Source of the DNA: DASYAN01 sp034431765
GTDB lineage: Bacteria > Chloroflexota > Ktedonobacteria > Ktedonobacterales > Ktedonobacteraceae
Assembly (NCBI GenBank): GCA_034431765.1
Contig: DAOUDD010000051.1
Span: forward strand, 1-10,657
Length of the DNA: 10,657 nucleotides
Direction: 5' to 3'
In this document: positions 1 to 6,238 of the stretch, in pieces
How positions within the stretch are numbered: the stretch's first letter is position 1
How the letters are laid out: each line of letters begins with the position of its first letter
Notes under the pieces: model-generated
Databases searched by the model: none
The model's input: the letters and a program-made list of their open reading frames with translations, nothing else
Told to the model about the DNA's origin: nothing
Position numbers and translations under genes: made by a program

Positions 1-311
1 CCCCCAATTCATTGGGCGAAGAGAGGGACCCCGTTCACGGCGTCCGCCTCGCCCTCGCCATTCATGGCGACGCACACAACTGTCAGGGAGAGAGGTATCG
101 GGGTGCACAACGATTCACCGACGTGCCACCGACACGCGGGAGGGCGCAAAGAGCACGAGGCCCTCTCCTACCCGCTTCTTCCAAAAAAACCTCTACCTGA
201 AAGGGCAAGCGCGCTCCCTACGCGCTCATCGTTTCTTCGTTCAAGGGACAAAATGAAATGGGTCAGAGCAGTAGTGCTCTCCTTTATTGTGACTACCAGA
301 GGAGGAAACCG
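1..311. other. non-coding, hairpin-rich upstream stretch
   Basis: No convincing gene is visible; the short open frames here overlap each other, have no recognisable domain and have no good ribosome binding site. The DNA is rich in short perfect inverted repeats: CCCAAT/ATTGGG at 3-8/11-16, CGCCAT/ATGGCG at 56-61/64-69 (both with the two-base loop TC), CGTG/CACG around 122-136, AGCGCG/CGCGCT at 208-213/221-226, and AGAGCA/TGCTCT at 265-270/275-280. GGGCGA at 14-19 can also pair with TCGCCC at 49-54. It could be the end of a structured RNA, a degenerate mobile-element end, or the leader of the following regulator gene. It is cut by the window edge, so its full extent cannot be judged. Confidence 0.4.
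265..280. repeat. inverted repeat upstream of the AraC-family gene
   Basis: AGAGCA, four bases (GTAG), then TGCTCT form a perfect 6-bp dyad. It ends 31 bases before the preferred TTG start of the regulator gene, so it could be an operator used for autoregulation or a leader hairpin. If translation instead began at the ATG at 258, it would lie inside the coding region. Confidence 0.35.
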
Positions 312-1172
312 TTGAGGACATCTCTCGAAGCAAGAGAAGGGCATGAGGTCGTCAAAGACAGCTTCACGGTCTGGCGACCGTGGCAGCTCAAGCCGCTCGA
401 CCTCTCCGAAGGGCGGGCCGTCTCCACACCCCCTATCCGACATTTTTTTCAGGAGTATGTGCTGGTCTGTATGCAGTCAGGTGTAGCATACTACCAGTAT
501 CGAAGCACTCGTGTCAGTGAACAGGTTGTCGATGGGACGCTGCTGGTGATCGAGCCTGGAGAAACCTGGATCAGCCAGGCAACAGACGTTACCTTCCACT
601 CTCTCTGTATCGATCCTGCCTGGCTGCAACGGCTCAGCGCCGAGATGCTCCAGAGGGAACAGCGCTTGCCCCATTTTCCCAGCCATCCCCTCTTTGACCC
701 GTCTTTGAGTCGAGCTATGCGTGATCTGGTCGTCAGGTCACAGGCCCCTGTTTCTCGTCTTCAACAGGAGGAGATGCTGTTGCACCTTTTAGCACCGTTG
801 CTGCTTTCCCATGCTGAAGATGCAGAAGCACTTCCTCAGTCGGAGAAGGAACATCCAGCCATCAAGCATGCGAAGGAATATCTGCAAGTGCACTATGCGC
901 AGGAGGTGGCGCTGCAAGAACTGGCCAACGTGACCAACCTGAGTCCTTTTCATCTCGCTCGTAGCTTCCGCCAGGCGGTTGGCCTGCCTCCTCATGCGTA
1001 TCAGACGCATCTGCGCCTGGAGCATGGCAAAAAGTTGCTGGCACACGGATGCGATGTAAGCTATGTGGCAAGCGCGACCGGCTTCTTTGATCAATCGCAC
1101 TTCACCCAGCAGTTTAAGCGGCACTACCTGGTGACGCCAGGAAGCTACCGCAAAACCGCAAGATTTTCCTAG
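312..1172 (+). CDS. AraC-family transcriptional regulator
   Basis: A DNA-binding transcription regulator of about 286 residues. The C-terminal ~105 residues carry the two helix-turn-helix units of the AraC/XylS family: the first near residues 200-221 (ALQELANVTNLSPFHLARSF) and the second near 249-272, with the family signature ASATGFFDQSHFTQQFKRHY followed by TPGSYRK. The N-terminal ~170 residues look like a cupin-type sensing domain (the VVDGTLLVIEPGE turn is typical); the ligand is unknown. I chose the TTG at 312 because a perfect GGAGG lies at 301-305, six bases upstream. The in-frame ATG at 258 has only a weak AAGGGA and would add 18 residues of unusual composition. The VOC gene 99 bases downstream on the same strand is a possible target. 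Family confident, regulon unknown. Confidence 0.88.
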   Translation: MRTSLEAREGHEVVKDSFTVWRPWQLKPLDLSEGRAVSTPPIRHFFQEYVLVCMQSGVAYYQYRSTRVSEQVVDGTLLVIEPGETWISQATDVTFHSLCIDPAWLQRLSAEMLQREQRLPHFPSHPLFDPSLSRAMRDLVVRSQAPVSRLQQEEMLLHLLAPLLLSHAEDAEALPQSEKEHPAIKHAKEYLQVHYAQEVALQELANVTNLSPFHLARSFRQAVGLPPHAYQTHLRLEHGKKLLAHGCDVSYVASATGFFDQSHFTQQFKRHYLVTPGSYRKTARFS

Positions 1173-1210
1173 TCTGTCTCTCTTTAAGTCAGCTATCATA
1201 GAGGCATGTT

Positions 1211-1242
1211 GTTGCTCGTGGAAGAGAGTGCCAGAGAGCAAC
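1211..1242 (+). other. leader hairpin before the VOC gene
   Basis: GTTGCTC at 1211-1217 pairs perfectly with GAGCAAC at 1236-1242, and TGG/CCA can form an inner stem at 1219-1221/1231-1233. There is no following T-tract, so it is not a standard intrinsic terminator. It lies 30 bases before the TTG start and just before the SD sequence, so it may be a structured 5' leader or an mRNA stability element. Confidence 0.3.
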
Positions 1243-1271
1243 GGGCCGAACTGTCTGAAAGGAGATAGACC

Positions 1272-1799
1272 TTGACTGAGATACCTGTCCCTCAGGGAAC
1301 TGATTTTCAGCTCCCAGAGCTTCATCATGTCGGAATAGTCGTTCGAGACCTTGATGCCACTATGCGTCGCTATAAGGAGATCATGGGCATCACGTCCTTC
1401 TTTTCGTTTGATTCTTCCATGCCTCGTGCGCTCGTACATGGTGAACCAACACCATTTGATCTGCGCCTTGCATATGCCTGGTTAGGCAACACTATGCTTG
1501 AACTGCTCCAACCGCTTGATCGCGTCTCTCCCCATTTTCACTTTCTAGAGGAGCGTGGCGAGGGTATGCACCACCTTGGTTTTTTTGTCCACAACGTGGA
1601 TGATTACCTGGCAAAGATGCAGGGGCAGGAACTACGCTTGCTTTTAGAATCGACTGAGCCGGCTGTTGACGCGAAAACGGTGTATTTAGAAGCGAATGAT
1701 ATCAGTGGAGTTGTCCTGGAGCTGCTGCAAGGTGGTCCCGCTGTTCATGCCTTCTACAATCAGATTTACCAGGCCATAGGTAGAAAAAATCTTCCTTAG
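1272..1799 (+). CDS. VOC-superfamily protein, methylmalonyl-CoA epimerase/glyoxalase-like
   Basis: A vicinal-oxygen-chelate metalloenzyme of 175 residues, slightly longer than typical methylmalonyl-CoA epimerases. It shows two beta-alpha-beta-beta-beta modules. Likely metal ligands are His19 (HHVGIVV, near the N-terminus), Glu77 (LELLQP), His101 (GMHHLGFFV) and Glu150 (VVLELLQ). This is the H/E/H/E pattern of the epimerase/glyoxalase branch, and the GMHHLGF segment is especially like methylmalonyl-CoA epimerase. The start is TTG with AAAGGAGA ending seven bases upstream. The C-terminal ~20 residues extend beyond the core fold. No methylmalonyl-CoA mutase gene is adjacent, so the substrate is uncertain; it could instead be a lactoylglutathione lyase-like or dioxygenase-like member. 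It may be controlled by the AraC-type regulator upstream. Confidence 0.82.
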   Translation: MTEIPVPQGTDFQLPELHHVGIVVRDLDATMRRYKEIMGITSFFSFDSSMPRALVHGEPTPFDLRLAYAWLGNTMLELLQPLDRVSPHFHFLEERGEGMHHLGFFVHNVDDYLAKMQGQELRLLLESTEPAVDAKTVYLEANDISGVVLELLQGGPAVHAFYNQIYQAIGRKNLP

Positions 1800-1801
1800 C
1801 A

Positions 1802-2062
1802 CAGGCTAATGAGGGGAATGGGGAACTCATAATTCTACCTGGCTCGAAAAACACAATCTCAGATCTCTCCTGGCTCTGGTGGCAGGGACTTGCACAACAT
1901 ATCCGTCAACAGGCAAAACAGGGCTGTGCCGTCATGGGCATCTGTGGCGGCTACCAGATGTTGGGAGAGCGCGCGAGTGATCCCAGTGGAGTCGAGGCAG
2001 AGGCACTACATCAGCACCTCGATGTACAGTATATAAAAACACTCTGTCATTTAGAAAAGTAA
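1802..2062 (+). pseudogene. cobyric acid synthase (CobQ) fragment, glutaminase domain
   Basis: Reading the frame that ends at the TAA at 2060-2062 gives ELIILPGSKNTISDLSWL, then a glutamine-rich helix, then VMGICGGYQMLGERASDPSGVEAEA. This is the start of the class I glutamine amidotransferase domain of CobQ, including the nucleophile-elbow motif GICGGYQMLG with the catalytic Cys (TGT at 1943-1945) and the DPSGVE segment that follows. In an intact CobQ (adenosylcobalamin pathway, amidation of the corrin ring) this stretch is internal to a protein of about 490-500 residues. Here there is no start codon, no SD, no N-terminal synthetase domain, and homology fades after about 2000, before the catalytic His/Glu region. 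It is therefore a remnant and not expected to make protein. Confidence 0.8.
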
Positions 2063-2084
2063 CTCTTTCAACTTGCTTGCTAGA

Positions 2085-2372
2085 TTAGTGCAAGAAAGAT
2101 GGGAAGTTGGTTAGATCCTCGCGCAGGATGCGCAGGAGATGCTGTGTATAGTGATTCACAGGCTTTTTCTGCAAACTGCGTGAGAGTGTACGTACGTTGA
2201 TTAAAATACCGGTAAAAAGGATACGCAGGTAAAAAACCTCACGTGGACAGACTATTCGATACACAAAAGTAGAGGCACCTTCTTCAACAGGCTCTATCCC
2301 TCCAGAAAACGAGGGAAGGATGCGCTTCACAAGATCCTTAATGAGCTGTATATTTATAGAATCTCGATCCAT
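2085..2372 (-). pseudogene. truncated aminoglycoside-phosphotransferase-like kinase, N-terminus only
   Basis: Starts at an ATG (2372) with a strong GAGGAGGA six bases upstream, so initiation signals are intact. Residues about 1-55 (ILPSFSGGIEPVEEGASTFVYRI, then VFYLRIL) match the first beta hairpin of the APH/choline-kinase-like phosphotransferase fold: the glycine loop followed by the YLRI strand. After YLRIL the similarity stops. An intact enzyme needs roughly another 200-250 residues, including the HGD..xxN catalytic loop and DxD metal site, none of which is present. The last ~40 residues read as unrelated sequence. I call it a truncated or frameshifted remnant; a short expressed protein cannot be excluded because the start signals survive. 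Confidence 0.6.
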
Positions 2373-2593
2373 CAGTATCCTCCTCTCTATCTTCACATGA
2401 GATACCATTAATAGATAGGTTTTCTCAAGGCTGGATCATCGTCTGTTCTATAAGTATACACTGCGAAACGACGTGACCAGCGAGTCAACCAATGGCCCGC
2501 CGAGTTGCTCAAGTGCGAGGAGGATGTTCCCACAGCGTCATGCAATCGGGTCCGTATAGCGGTGTGATAAATTTCAATAGAGGGGATGGACTC

Positions 2594-2624
2594 TTGACGT
2601 TAGCAAGCCTGGCTATGTTATACT
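2594..2624 (+). promoter_or_regulatory. putative sigma-A promoter of scpB
   Basis: TTGACG at 2594-2599 (-35) is followed by TATACT at 2619-2624 (-10) with a 19-base spacer; shifting to TTATAC at 2618-2623 gives 18. The -10 ends only ten bases before the annotated ATG at 2635, so the transcript would start at or within a few bases of the start codon. Confidence 0.5.
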
Positions 2625-2634
2625 TCTCCTCATC

Positions 2635-3309
2635 ATGACGCACAATCCTTTAGACCAACAATCCCATTCAGAGTTGCATACGCTTTCAACTGAACAGGTT
2701 AATGGGCATGGAGAGTCGCAGGTGGCGCAGAAGCAGTTGGGTGCGGCGATCGAAAGCTTGCTTTTTGTCTCTGGTCGCCCTCTAACGTATGCTGAGTTGC
2801 ATAAACTGCTTGGTGTCGATGAGGCCCGGCTGACGCTTGGGCTGCAAACGCTGGCGCAGGAATTGGCTGTGCAGGGGCGAGGTATTCGGCTGCAAAATCT
2901 GGGTGAGCAGGTGCAACTGGTCACTGCGCCGGAGAATGCTCACTATATTGCTGCTCTGCTTGGGCTACCGATGACGGCAAAGCTGACATCTGCGGCTATG
3001 GAGACGTTGGCGGTTATCGCTTACCGTCAGCCGTTGACGCGTAGCCAGATAGAGGCTGTGCGGGGTGTCAATAGTGATCGCGCGCTTGCCAGTCTGTTAC
3101 AACATGGACTGGTGGCTGAGGTTGGTCGTGCCCAGACGGTGGGACGGCCCGCTCTTTTCGCAACAACCTCTGAGTTTTTGCAGCAGTTTGGCCTGACATC
3201 ACTTGAGCAGTTGCCGGGCGTCTCTCTAAATAGTCATAGTGAAGTGGTAGATTCAGCTCCTTCTATGCCAGTGGAAGGGCAAGAAAACTTTATTCCAGAT
3301 GAGAAGTAG
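2635..3309 (+). CDS. scpB: segregation and condensation protein B (ScpB)
   Basis: ScpB is the winged-helix (kite) partner of the kleisin ScpA in the SMC-ScpAB condensin, which organises and segregates the bacterial chromosome. The protein is 224 residues. Two winged-helix domains follow LGAAIESLLFVSGRPLTYAE (from about residue 35), and the family hallmark METLAVIAYRQPLTRSQIEA (from about 122) is followed by the GVNSDRALASLL segment, EVGR and GRPALFATT. The last ~25 residues are acidic and divergent, as is usual. The ATG at 2635 has no SD; an in-frame GTG at 2722 (residue 30) has GGAG eight bases upstream and would give a protein starting right at the conserved domain. scpA, usually the immediate upstream neighbour, is not in this window. 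The 3' end reaches into the nfo start region. Confidence 0.93.
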   Translation: MTHNPLDQQSHSELHTLSTEQVNGHGESQVAQKQLGAAIESLLFVSGRPLTYAELHKLLGVDEARLTLGLQTLAQELAVQGRGIRLQNLGEQVQLVTAPENAHYIAALLGLPMTAKLTSAAMETLAVIAYRQPLTRSQIEAVRGVNSDRALASLLQHGLVAEVGRAQTVGRPALFATTSEFLQQFGLTSLEQLPGVSLNSHSEVVDSAPSMPVEGQENFIPDEK

Positions 3310-3313
3310 AAGT

Positions 3314-4180
3314 ATGCGTTTAGGTCGTCATATGCCGACACATTCAAATACGGTGCGAGCCGTTGAGATTGCGCAGCGGATCGGCTGCGAGGCGATGCAA
3401 ATCTTCGCGAGCAATCCGACGAGCTGGAGTACTCCTGCTCATGATGTTGCCAGTTGTGCTGCGTTTGCGCTGGCGGCACAGTCCTGTAATCTCGATCCCG
3501 TTGTGCTGCACGCTCCTTATCTGATCAATATGGGAACTATTGATCAGATGATCTGGGATAAGTCGGTTGCATTACTAACGTGGACGATGAGGCGCGGTGC
3601 TCTGTTGGGAGCGCGCTTCGTTGTCTTTCACACTGGTAGCCATAAGGGGGCGGGGGTCGAGGCCGGTATTGCACAGGTTGTCAGGGGGATTGAGCAGGTA
3701 TTAGAGCATACCCCGGACTCGGTGATGTTGCTCTTAGAGAATGATGTTGGCGCGGGCAACTCACTTGGCTCGCGCTTTGAAAATCTGGCTGCTATTCTTG
3801 CCGCTCTCCCTGTTTTTACTACACGTCTGGGCGTTTGCCTGGATACGGCGCATCTGTGGGGGGCTGGCTACGATATCTCTTCTGCGGCACCAACCCTGCA
3901 GATGCTACAGAATTGCGATGAGACGTTTGGTCTTTCACGTCTACGCGTTCTCCACCTGAATGATACAGAGAAGGCACTTGGGAGCCATCGAGATGTGCAT
4001 GCGCGATTGGGTGAGGGTTTGATTGGGGAGGAGGGGCTGCAAACGCTGTTGCGTGATCCGCGCCTTGATCATGTTGCGGTCTTGATGGAGACGCCGATAA
4101 AAACTGATGAGCACGATAAAGAGGATTGGGAGCATGATGCGACCCAAATTCTCAAGGCCAAAGCACTGCTGGGGCGGTAG
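3314..4180 (+). CDS. nfo: deoxyribonuclease IV (AP endonuclease family 2)
   Basis: A base-excision-repair endonuclease that cuts 5' to abasic sites and removes 3' blocking groups, using three zinc ions in a TIM barrel. It has 288 residues, close to the family norm (~280-290). All nine zinc ligands expected from E. coli Nfo are visible, counted from this start: His66 (VLHAPY), His106 (VFHTGSH), Glu142 (LLEND), Asp177 and His180 (CLDTAH), His214 (LHLND), Asp227 and His229 (RDVHARLGEG) and Glu259 (METP). The N-terminus MRLGRHMPTHSN fits the family at the ATG at 3314; an ATG at 3299 would add five residues and overlap scpB by 11 bases. The start lies four bases after the scpB stop with only a weak SD (GAGAAG), suggesting translational coupling within one operon. 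The 20-base gap to the convergent methyltransferase shows no terminator hairpin. Confidence 0.95.
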   Translation: MRLGRHMPTHSNTVRAVEIAQRIGCEAMQIFASNPTSWSTPAHDVASCAAFALAAQSCNLDPVVLHAPYLINMGTIDQMIWDKSVALLTWTMRRGALLGARFVVFHTGSHKGAGVEAGIAQVVRGIEQVLEHTPDSVMLLLENDVGAGNSLGSRFENLAAILAALPVFTTRLGVCLDTAHLWGAGYDISSAAPTLQMLQNCDETFGLSRLRVLHLNDTEKALGSHRDVHARLGEGLIGEEGLQTLLRDPRLDHVAVLMETPIKTDEHDKEDWEHDATQILKAKALLGR

Positions 4181-4199
4181 CAATTTAAGTTGAGTGTGT

Positions 4200-5054
4200 C
4201 TACTTATAGGCGAGGATGCCGAAGGCTTCTGGTCTGCGAGCAACACGTGTAAATCCAACCTCTTGCAGGCGCTTGAGCACGCCGCGCGCAACTGTGCCGC
4301 TCGACTTGCTCTCTAGATTTCCGACGTAGTGGAATAGTCTTCCGCCGCGCTGTAGGACGCGATACAGTTGCCGGTAGAACTCACGTGAGTATAGTTCACC
4401 GGCCAGGCTAAGAACCGGGGGGTCGTGTATAATACGTGCGAAACTATTGCCCTCAAAGGTGGGAACGACCTCAAAGGCATCTCCCATGATTTGCTCTATC
4501 TTAGGATTATTGAACAGGTTGCGCGACCAGGGATTGTGATGTGCAATTTCCTGAGCACCTGGATCGAGTTCGATTGTCGTTACCCTGTCCGCTGTTTTCG
4601 CGGCTTCAATCGCTGTATAGCCTAGACCAGTTGCGGTATCTAAAACACGTCCTGTAATGGGTGTGAGGGTTGCGATCTTCTTAAGTGTATCCTGCAGCGG
4701 ATCAATATCTACGATTCGATGCATTGTGAAGCCGCCGATAAGCATGCTGGGGGTTTTCTTTGTGGGCAGGAGACTACACATCCGGTTAGTCTCCTCGGAG
4801 AAGACGCGAATAGCACGTATTCCTTCTGGCTCTAGTATAAAGCAGTTTGCATCTGCCGCGCGAATCTTCTCTACCTCAGCCCAATTGAGGTGTTCGCCCG
4901 TTGGAAATACTACACCTTCATCTGACACTCCAACTGTAACGGTGGAGATGCCGAGATCAGGAGAGAGGGAAACAGATGGTAGATCCTGTTTTCGTGCTTC
5001 AAGTAGAACGTTAGCTTGTACAAATGATAGTACTATAGAGTTCTTCTCATGCAT
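4200..5054 (-). CDS. SAM-dependent methyltransferase, COG2521 (archaeal-type) family
   Basis: A class I methyltransferase of 284 residues. Residues ~1-105 form an N-terminal region I cannot assign (VGVSDEGVVFPTGEHLNW suggests a small beta domain). Residues ~106-284 are a Rossmann-type SAM domain: motif I VLDTATGLGYTAIEAA (137-152), acidic motif II TTIELDPG (159-166), GDAFEVVP (191-198), the catalytic-type motif IIHDPPVLSLAGELYSREFY (208-227) and RVLQRGGRLFHYVG (232-245). The HDPP...AGELYS..FY pattern is what I associate with COG2521, 'predicted archaeal methyltransferase'. The DPP tetrapeptide region resembles the (D/N)PP motif of amino-group methyltransferases, so the substrate could be an exocyclic or amino nitrogen, but this is not known. 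No strong SD is seen before the ATG at 5054. It is convergent with nfo. Confidence 0.78.
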   Translation of the reverse strand: MHEKNSIVLSFVQANVLLEARKQDLPSVSLSPDLGISTVTVGVSDEGVVFPTGEHLNWAEVEKIRAADANCFILEPEGIRAIRVFSEETNRMCSLLPTKKTPSMLIGGFTMHRIVDIDPLQDTLKKIATLTPITGRVLDTATGLGYTAIEAAKTADRVTTIELDPGAQEIAHHNPWSRNLFNNPKIEQIMGDAFEVVPTFEGNSFARIIHDPPVLSLAGELYSREFYRQLYRVLQRGGRLFHYVGNLESKSSGTVARGVLKRLQEVGFTRVARRPEAFGILAYK

Positions 5055-5169
5055 ATTCTATTCTTGACCTCGGTATTACATAGATATCGTACTGCGTAAC
5101 TGTAGCATATCTCGTTTGTACAGTCCAGTACATGTATGAACTGTGCGTGGAAAATACTCACCTGAAATG

Positions 5170-5478
5170 TCATGCCTTTTTCCAGGATAACCACTTATTC
5201 TCGATTTCTTTCTCTAGATCGATATTGTAAAATCTAGCTAATAGCAGTGTTTGACATAAGACGTCGGCGATTTCCTGGTTAAATGCGGATTGGATTTCTT
5301 CTAGGGATTTGCCTTCTGTGCGAGCTTTTCCTGAAAGCATAAGGTAGCTTTGAATAAGCTCACCAACTTCTTCCTGCAATTTCAGGACGAACCATACTCC
5401 GTCTCGCTCGATGTTGTATGTATTGGCATACGTTTGCGAGACGTGCTCTATTTCCTCTGACAATTGTTTTAAATCCAC
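5170..5478 (-). CDS. MazG-like nucleotide pyrophosphohydrolase
   Basis: A small all-alpha NTP pyrophosphohydrolase-like protein of 102 residues. The magnesium-binding signature is present: E36-E37-x-x-E40 in KLQEEVGELIQSYL and E69-x-x-D72 in FNQEIADVLCQTLLLA, the EExxE...ExxD pattern of the MazG/dUTPase-2 superfamily. Single-domain members of this size normally act as dimers or tetramers and remove pyrophosphate from non-canonical or excess NTPs ('house-cleaning'). The start is GTG at 5478 with an AAAGG-type SD just upstream. The 115-base gap to the downstream methyltransferase gene on the same strand makes co-transcription possible but unproven. Family assignment is good; the nucleotide substrate is unknown. 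Confidence 0.82.
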   Translation of the reverse strand: MDLKQLSEEIEHVSQTYANTYNIERDGVWFVLKLQEEVGELIQSYLMLSGKARTEGKSLEEIQSAFNQEIADVLCQTLLLARFYNIDLEKEIENKWLSWKKA

Positions 5479-5602
5479 GCGCCCTTTCCTTTCTGCTTTT
5501 CACAAAATGCTAAATGCGCTAGCACTAGATTTGAAATGGTCACTTCCTGTACAATAGGAGATACGAAAGTTCTGTTTTTGTAAAGAATGGGTAGATTTTC
5601 TC

Positions 5603-6145
5603 ATGTCTCTTGATATACAGCAACAAGCAAACACTGGCAGTAATGAGCGTGCTCGACGTGTGCGGACACGCTTGCTGGTAATCGGGGCTGTGGTTCTCTG
5701 TATGGGAATCGGGCTGGCCCTGTGTATCTGGCCGCTTTCTCTTTATCTGCAGGGGAGCCACTATGCGACGGGTACCTGTACAGTCTTGACGGGCCAGTTG
5801 ACGGCTGTGGATGCAGAGGGCGGGGATAAGGCGTACAAGCCTCTGTTTACGTATCGGGTGCACACGGCCGATGGCAAGAGCTATACTGCTCAAGGATATG
5901 GCCTGGTGAATAGTTCGTCGAGTGAAAAGCAGGGGGAGCAAGCTATTCTCGATCATTTCCGGGTCGGGCGTAGCTATCCCTGCTGGTACGATCCGGCAAA
6001 TCCTCAGCAGGCTGTGCTTACCCGATCTGTAGATGCTCTGACCTTTCTGCCAGGGATTACTTTTATCTTTGCTGGTCTGTTCATCATCTTTCTGACGCGG
6101 ACAGTACGTAGGCCAGCAAATACTGCTCTGTCAAACTTCGATTGA
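5603..6145 (+). CDS. DUF3592-like two-helix membrane protein
   Basis: Of 180 residues. The first ~23 are hydrophilic and basic near the membrane (RARRVRTR), followed by a transmembrane helix at about 24-49, an extracytoplasmic domain of about 95 residues, a second helix at about 146-166, and a short basic tail (TRTVRRP). By the positive-inside rule both ends are cytoplasmic. The outer domain has the DUF3592 pattern: a Y(K/R)P...YRV strand (FTYRVHTADGKSYTAQG), then YPCWYDPANPQQAVL, the 'YdPanP..avL' block typical of that family. Two cysteines in the outer domain (C59, C127) could form a disulfide. The function of DUF3592 proteins is unknown. The SD before the ATG is weak (GGGTAG). No functional link to the neighbours is evident. 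Confidence 0.7.
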   Translation: MSLDIQQQANTGSNERARRVRTRLLVIGAVVLCMGIGLALCIWPLSLYLQGSHYATGTCTVLTGQLTAVDAEGGDKAYKPLFTYRVHTADGKSYTAQGYGLVNSSSSEKQGEQAILDHFRVGRSYPCWYDPANPQQAVLTRSVDALTFLPGITFIFAGLFIIFLTRTVRRPANTALSNFD

Positions 6146-6171
6146 TGGATGGGATTGGACTCGATGCAGCC

Positions 6172-6200
6172 TTGCAAAAAGCCTTCCTTTGTATTATAAT
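6172..6200 (+). promoter_or_regulatory. strong sigma-A promoter of the tetR gene
   Basis: TTGCAA at 6172-6177 (-35), a 17-base spacer, and a perfect TATAAT at 6195-6200 (-10). Transcription would start near 6207, inside the operator described next. Confidence 0.8.
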
Positions 6201-6221
6201 GAGCGAGTACTTAGTCATTAT
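6196..6221. promoter_or_regulatory. TetR operator 1 (autoregulation)
   Basis: ATAATGA at 6196-6202 and TCATTAT at 6215-6221 form a perfect 7-bp inverted repeat with a 12-base spacer, overlapping the -10 box and the expected transcription start. The 22-bp core 6198-6219 begins AATGAG and ends TCATT, and matches the second operator at 6829-6850 in 16 of 22 positions. Placement predicts that bound TetR blocks its own promoter. Confidence 0.7.
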
Positions 6222-6238
6222 TCGATTGGTGAGAGGGT

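Noticed and set aside
12..315. Two overlapping short forward frames at the left edge (62 and 83 codons)
   Set aside because: They overlap in different frames, lack good SD sequences and known domains, and run through hairpins. Arg/His/Pro-rich translations of this kind are typical of non-coding GC-rich DNA.
789..1439. Long reverse frame (216 codons) across the AraC gene and VOC start
   Set aside because: It is antisense to two well-supported genes, basic and low in recognisable motifs, and is explained by the codon bias of the forward genes.
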